A DNA stretch of 9,506 nt, taken from the NCBI GenBank assembly GCA_021784265.1, contig JAJXTA010000061.1, positions 1 through 9,506 on the forward strand, written 5' to 3'. This document shows, one piece after another, positions 7,165 to 9,506 of the stretch. The notes below the pieces were generated by a model that saw only the letters and a program-made list of their open reading frames with translations, did no database searches and was not told the origin of the DNA. The translations under genes were made by a program, and so were the position numbers. The stretch comes from a bacterium (lineage in GTDB: Bacteria; Verrucomicrobiota; Verrucomicrobiia; Limisphaerales; J093). Each line of letters opens with the position of its first letter. Position 1 is the first letter of the stretch.

Positions 7165-8001
7165 TCACTGGCCCAGCGAGGGCTCGGCCACGCCGAGCAA
7201 CGCCGCTCCTTCTGGGTCGGGGGCGATGTCCGCCGACGCCAAGCGTGCCGCGGGGCGCTCGCCGGCCAGGCTCACGCCGGTGGCCGAATCGACGCATTGG
7301 TGTTCGAGATGCGTCGCCAGCTCCGAGGCGAAGTCATCCAGCTCCTGGGTGAGCGCGCGCACCTGGGTTACCATCAGGTTGTAGGCGAACATGGCGGGGA
7401 TGGCGACCAGCAGGCCGATGACGGTGGCGATCAGGGCGCCCGCCACGCCGGGGGCCATCGCCGTGAGGGTGGCGGCGTTGGCCTTGGCCACCCCCGAGAA
7501 CGTCTCCATCACCCCCCAGACGGTGCCTAACAGACCGATGAACGGTCCGCCCGCCACCGCGGTGGAGAGGATGATCATCCCCCGCTCCAAGGCCATGCCC
7601 TCGCCGCTGACGGTCCGTTCCATGGCCACGCGCACGTAGTCGAAGGCCGGCCGGGAAATCCGCGCACCCACCCCCGCCCGCGGCCCGCCTTCGGGGAGGT
7701 GAGCGCCCAGCTCCTCGCCGGCGGCCCAATAGACCTCGTAGGCCGGCGCGCCGTCGAACTCCTTCTTTTCCTGAAACAAGGCCAGGGGATGCCGGGTGGC
7801 CCGGTAGGCGGCGTAAAAGCGGCGGGACATCCGGCGCGCCCGGAGCAACTGGCGGGTCTTGGTGATGATCACCGTCCAACTGAAGAGCGAAATGAGCGCC
7901 AGCAGTCCGATGGTGACCTTGCCCTCGGGCGTCGCCTTCTCGAAGGCGAACTGGAGGGCGCTGCCAAACATAGGTGTCAAGCCAATCGTTATCATAATCA
8001 T
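7165..8001 (-). CDS. exbB: MotA/TolQ/ExbB proton channel family protein
   Basis: A 278-residue ExbB/TolQ-type channel subunit of the inner membrane; with ExbD it turns proton flow into movement of the TonB-like protein. Three helices are visible: about residues 28-48 (KVTIGLLALISLFSWTVIITK), 141-166 (GMIILSTAVAGGPFIGLLGTVWG) and 184-211 (GVAGALIATVIGLLVAIPAMFAYNLM). The family signature GLLGTVWGVMETF carries T160, and T193 in the third helix matches the second pore-lining threonine of ExbB. A cytoplasmic region lies between helices 1 and 2. About 45 C-terminal residues after helix 3 are Ala/Glu-rich and variable. The start is uncertain: ATGs at 8001, 7995 and 7971 all fit and none has a good ribosome site. 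The frame is open to 8139, but that extension is not protein-like. It is the first gene of the four-gene operon. TolQ is an equally valid name. Confidence 0.92.
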   Translation of the reverse strand: MIMITIGLTPMFGSALQFAFEKATPEGKVTIGLLALISLFSWTVIITKTRQLLRARRMSRRFYAAYRATRHPLALFQEKKEFDGAPAYEVYWAAGEELGAHLPEGGPRAGVGARISRPAFDYVRVAMERTVSGEGMALERGMIILSTAVAGGPFIGLLGTVWGVMETFSGVAKANAATLTAMAPGVAGALIATVIGLLVAIPAMFAYNLMVTQVRALTQELDDFASELATHLEHQCVDSATGVSLAGERPAARLASADIAPDPEGAALLGVAEPSLGQ

Positions 8002-8045
8002 GTCGTTGTCCACAGCGGCGGGCGGGTCACCGGGCCACTGTTCGC

Positions 8046-8076
8046 GCCGCCTAAAAAAGTAAAAGCCGCCGGCGGC
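8046..8076 (-). promoter_or_regulatory. Possible hairpin/attenuator in the exb leader
   Basis: On the minus strand a 12-bp palindrome (GCCGCCGGCGGC, 8076-8065) is followed by TTTTACTTTTTT, and then by a second GGCGGC (8051-8046). The first GCCGCC could therefore pair with either GGCGGC, giving two exclusive folds, one of them ending in a T-run. It lies 45 nt or more before the exbB start. The tight palindrome leaves only a 4-bp stem with a CCGG loop, so terminator strength would be low. Confidence 0.2.
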
Positions 8077-8104
8077 AGGCGAAAGTTCCCAATTGTAAAC
8101 TTTG

Positions 8105-8122
8105 TGTGACGCCCGGGTCACA
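8105..8122. promoter_or_regulatory. Inverted repeat TGTGAC-N6-GTCACA, possible operator of the exb operon
   Basis: Two perfect 6-bp arms, TGTGAC and GTCACA, flank GCCCGG about 105-120 bp upstream of the exbB start. The arms resemble a CRP/FNR-family half-site (TGTGA/TCACA), but the spacing between TGTGA and TCACA is eight bases rather than the six of E. coli CRP. A binding site for a dimeric regulator is an inference from symmetry and position alone. Confidence 0.3.
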
Positions 8123-8227
8123 GGCTCGTGGCGCGTCATCCCCCGGTTGTTGACCGCGCGCGATCCGGGTTGGGCGACCGGGCAGGTGTGGGGCGGTTGC
8201 CCGCTTGCGCCGGGGCAGCGGCAGCCC

Positions 8228-8246
8228 GCGACCGGTAACCGGTCGC
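8228..8246. repeat. 19-bp palindrome
   Basis: GCGACCGGT, a single central A, and ACCGGTCGC form a perfect inverted repeat with 9-bp arms. Symmetry this tight favours a protein-binding site over an RNA hairpin, since there is no loop. It stands in the gene-free stretch about 225 bp upstream of exbB and about 300 bp before the RHS remnant, so its target is unclear. Confidence 0.45.
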
Positions 8247-8544
8247 CGCGCCCCCGATCTCTGACGTTCGCCGCCCGGTTGCCCGCGACGCCGCAGGCTT
8301 ACCCGCGGCAGGCGGGGCGTGGTCGCTCCGTGCGCGCCGGGGTGATTGGTGCGGGGATGTTGTGTGGGGAGGAGGGGACGACGGTTCGTGGCGGTGCAGC
8401 CCGCCTCCTGGCCTGCTCCCTGAGGGAGAAAGCACACGACACGCCGTGAGACGGGCCGGCGTTCTCACCGGTGCCCCCATTCCATTCGGACGTTGACTCC
8501 GCCGCCGTCGCCGCTAGGCTGGGGCCGCATGAAGTCGCGTGGTC

Positions 8545-8968
8545 TTCGGGCTGTACTATTACGGCTCCCGCGGGTGCGTCCCCGGGCTCCCACGGTGGAT
8601 GACTCGGGACCGGATTCGAAGAGGAGGGCGGGAGCAACTTATTCACCTTTGAAGGTAATGACCCGATGGACGAAACAGACCCGTTTGGGCTGGAACCCCC
8701 GAAGTCGGAGCCGCCGCCGCCAGGGCCGCCGGTCTATCTGCCGTGGGGTTGGCCACCAACCTGCCCAGTCGGCGCGTTCACATTCACCAATTATGCGGGT
8801 GCGGCGAATGCAAGCTATCAGGCTTCTACCAACGTAACAGTGCAGCTCCGTGTGAAAGTGCAGCCAACTATAGACGTCCGAAAGCCTCGTCCTCCGTCAG
8901 CGGCGATTGAAATTGGACTCCGGAGACCTTTGCCGTGGTGGCTGGGGGGACAGAGACGGCACCGATAA
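8545..8968 (+). pseudogene. RHS-repeat core C-terminal fragment, frameshifted
   Basis: RHS/YD-repeat proteins are large toxin-delivery or surface proteins whose conserved core ends in a motif like RDPIG...NLY.Y..N.P....DP.GL, followed by a variable tip. Two frames here together rebuild that ending. From about 8545, one frame reads FGLYYYGSR..., then VPGL, then RWMTRDRI up to 8616. From 8618 the next frame reads EEEGGS and then NLFTFEGNDPMDETDPFGL. An extra base near 8617 accounts for the switch. The core Pro of RDPI is also changed to Arg. After DPFGL comes a proline-rich tail (EPPKSEPPPPGPPVYLPWGW) and unassigned sequence to a stop at 8966-8968. Nothing upstream of 8545 resembles the YD repeats, so this is a scrap of a lost gene. 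Whether the ATG at 8666 is ever used is doubtful. Confidence 0.75.
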
Positions 8969-8987
8969 CCCTCGGCTGACCAGTAGC

Positions 8988-9506
8988 ATGTTGTTGTCAC
9001 CCACGGACCCTGCCTCATCGACCTCGGCGCGAAAGGCGAGCCCGCTGGTGAAGGCGGAGACAGTGGGCTTGCCCGGGGCCAAGGCCGTCGTTGACTCGGC
9101 GCGACTTCGCGTGAGGCGCGTTACCTTCGCAAGGCCCTTCCTGTACGGCTTGTGCCCCGTCGTGATTCGGACACTACTGGTGGTTGCGGGTGCGACCACC
9201 GCGCCGGTGGTCCACCCTCTCACGATCGCGATCATCACTTTTGGCGATGCGTCTGGTGCCACGAACGTCACGGCCTGGGAGGAAGGCGTGGCCGAGCTTA
9301 TCCGCAGCCAGTTGCGGGAAGTGGGATCTGTTCGGGTCCTGCCGCTAAGCTCGGTGGAATATGGAGTGAGAGAGATGGGTCTGCGGGACGGACCACCTCG
9401 GGCACCGGATGGGATCCGTCAGTTGGGCCGAGTAATCGGTGCCGATGTTGTGCTGACAGGGAGCTACCGACGTACCGGGGCTCAATGGCGGCTGACGGTA
9501 CGGACG
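8988..9506 (+). CDS. Protein with TolB-N/FlgO/CsgG-like domain (3' partial)
   Basis: The frame is open from 8874 to the window end, with 173 codons from the ATG at 8988. A hydrophobic stretch at about residues 50-75 (FLYGLCPVVIRTLLVVAGATTAPVV, one Arg inside) could be a membrane anchor or poor signal peptide. From residue 78 the sequence fits the nucleotide-binding-like alpha/beta domain seen in TolB N-termini, FlgO and CsgG and in many TPR or kinase-linked proteins: LTIAIITFGDASGATNVTAW, EEGVAELIRSQLREVGSVRVLPLSSVEYGV, then IRQLGRVIGADVVLTGSYRR and the strand QWRLTVR. In such proteins TPR repeats often follow, but that part is outside the window. The start is uncertain: ATG 8988 and GTGs at 9111 and 9162 are possible, and none has a clear ribosome site. 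The domain call is good; a specific function cannot be given. Confidence 0.7.
   Translation, partial: MLLSPTDPASSTSARKASPLVKAETVGLPGAKAVVDSARLRVRRVTFARPFLYGLCPVVIRTLLVVAGATTAPVVHPLTIAIITFGDASGATNVTAWEEGVAELIRSQLREVGSVRVLPLSSVEYGVREMGLRDGPPRAPDGIRQLGRVIGADVVLTGSYRRTGAQWRLTVRT

Larger units (their letters stand above)
8002..8544. other. 543-bp GC-rich region without a supportable gene
   Basis: This stretch separates the start of the exb operon from the RHS remnant. Open frames exist on both strands (8102-8449 plus, 8051-8437 minus), but their products are Arg/Pro/Gly-rich, match no family I know, and mirror one another as GC-rich shadows do. What it holds is structure: hairpin sequence with T-runs next to exbB, an 18-bp inverted repeat, a 19-bp near-perfect palindrome, and an 11-bp direct repeat (CGGTTGCCCGC at 8194-8204 and 8276-8286). 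The left part must include the exb promoter, although I could not identify a convincing -10/-35 pair. Confidence 0.6.

Noticed and set aside
6820..7530. Plus-strand open frame of 236 codons across exbD and exbB
   Set aside because: Antisense shadow of two well-conserved genes.
8094..8099. TTTACA (minus strand) as a -35 box for the exb operon
   Set aside because: Five of six consensus bases, but the sequence 16-18 nt downstream is GCCGCC-like with no resemblance to a -10 box.
8002..8139. 46-residue N-terminal extension of the ExbB-like protein
   Set aside because: Contains sequence that looks like leader DNA (T-run, palindrome), and ExbB proteins normally begin shortly before the first helix.
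8102..8449. Overlapping open frames on both strands upstream of the exb operon
   Set aside because: Low-complexity Arg/Pro/Gly products, no ribosome site, no family likeness; best explained by the scarcity of stops in GC-rich DNA.
1..9506. CRISPR arrays, tRNA or rRNA genes, insertion sequences
   Set aside because: No regularly spaced repeats, no tRNA cloverleaf or rRNA sequence, no transposase reading frame or terminal inverted repeats were seen on either strand.

Overview
The window reads as chromosomal DNA of a GC-rich Gram-negative bacterium, most likely a member of the Verrucomicrobiota (Limisphaerales/Pedosphaera-like). This is inference, not a database result. The clues are two short pseudopilin-type proteins with [17 protein letters not shown] leaders, a secreted thioredoxin protein with a PPC-like N-terminal domain and a C-terminal tail ending FFRLR, two tandem ExbD genes with a TonB gene, few clear Shine-Dalgarno sites, and an RHS-core remnant of the style common in that phylum.

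Layout. (1) 2-2443, + strand: mutS, lacking about 45-50 N-terminal codons because the window starts inside it. (2) 2618-4530, - strand: a two-gene unit, a secreted PPC-like/TlpA-type thioredoxin protein followed 11 nt later by a pseudopilin-like protein. (3) 4531-4755: a 225-bp divergent promoter region with plausible promoter elements for both sides. (4) 4756-5505, + strand: a second pseudopilin-like protein. (5) 5556-8001, - strand: a compact four-gene operon in the order exbB/tolQ-like, exbD, exbD, tonB-like, with gaps of 27, 11 and 5 nt. Together these encode an inner-membrane proton-driven energy-transduction complex. (6) 8002-8544: GC-rich DNA with no gene I can support. It holds a palindrome, an 18-bp inverted repeat and hairpin-forming sequence, some of which may belong to the exb leader. 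(7) About 8545-8968, + strand: a decayed fragment of the 3' end of an RHS core, broken by an apparent 1-nt insertion. (8) 8988-9506, + strand: the 5' part of a gene for a membrane-anchored or secreted protein with a TolB-N/FlgO/CsgG-like domain, cut by the window end.

How the parts work together: MutS is a housekeeping mismatch-repair protein unrelated to its neighbours. The thioredoxin and the pseudopilins all act at or outside the inner membrane. The Exb/TonB operon couples proton motive force to the outer membrane, either for TonB-dependent uptake or for a Tol-like envelope function; no receptor, TolB or Pal is present to decide. The right end (RHS scrap plus unexplained GC-rich DNA) looks like an accessory, rearranged stretch. 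I did not find a convincing new system. The best candidates for a second look are the fused thioredoxin/pseudopilin unit, the RHS remnant with the adjoining TolB-like gene, and the structured exb leader.
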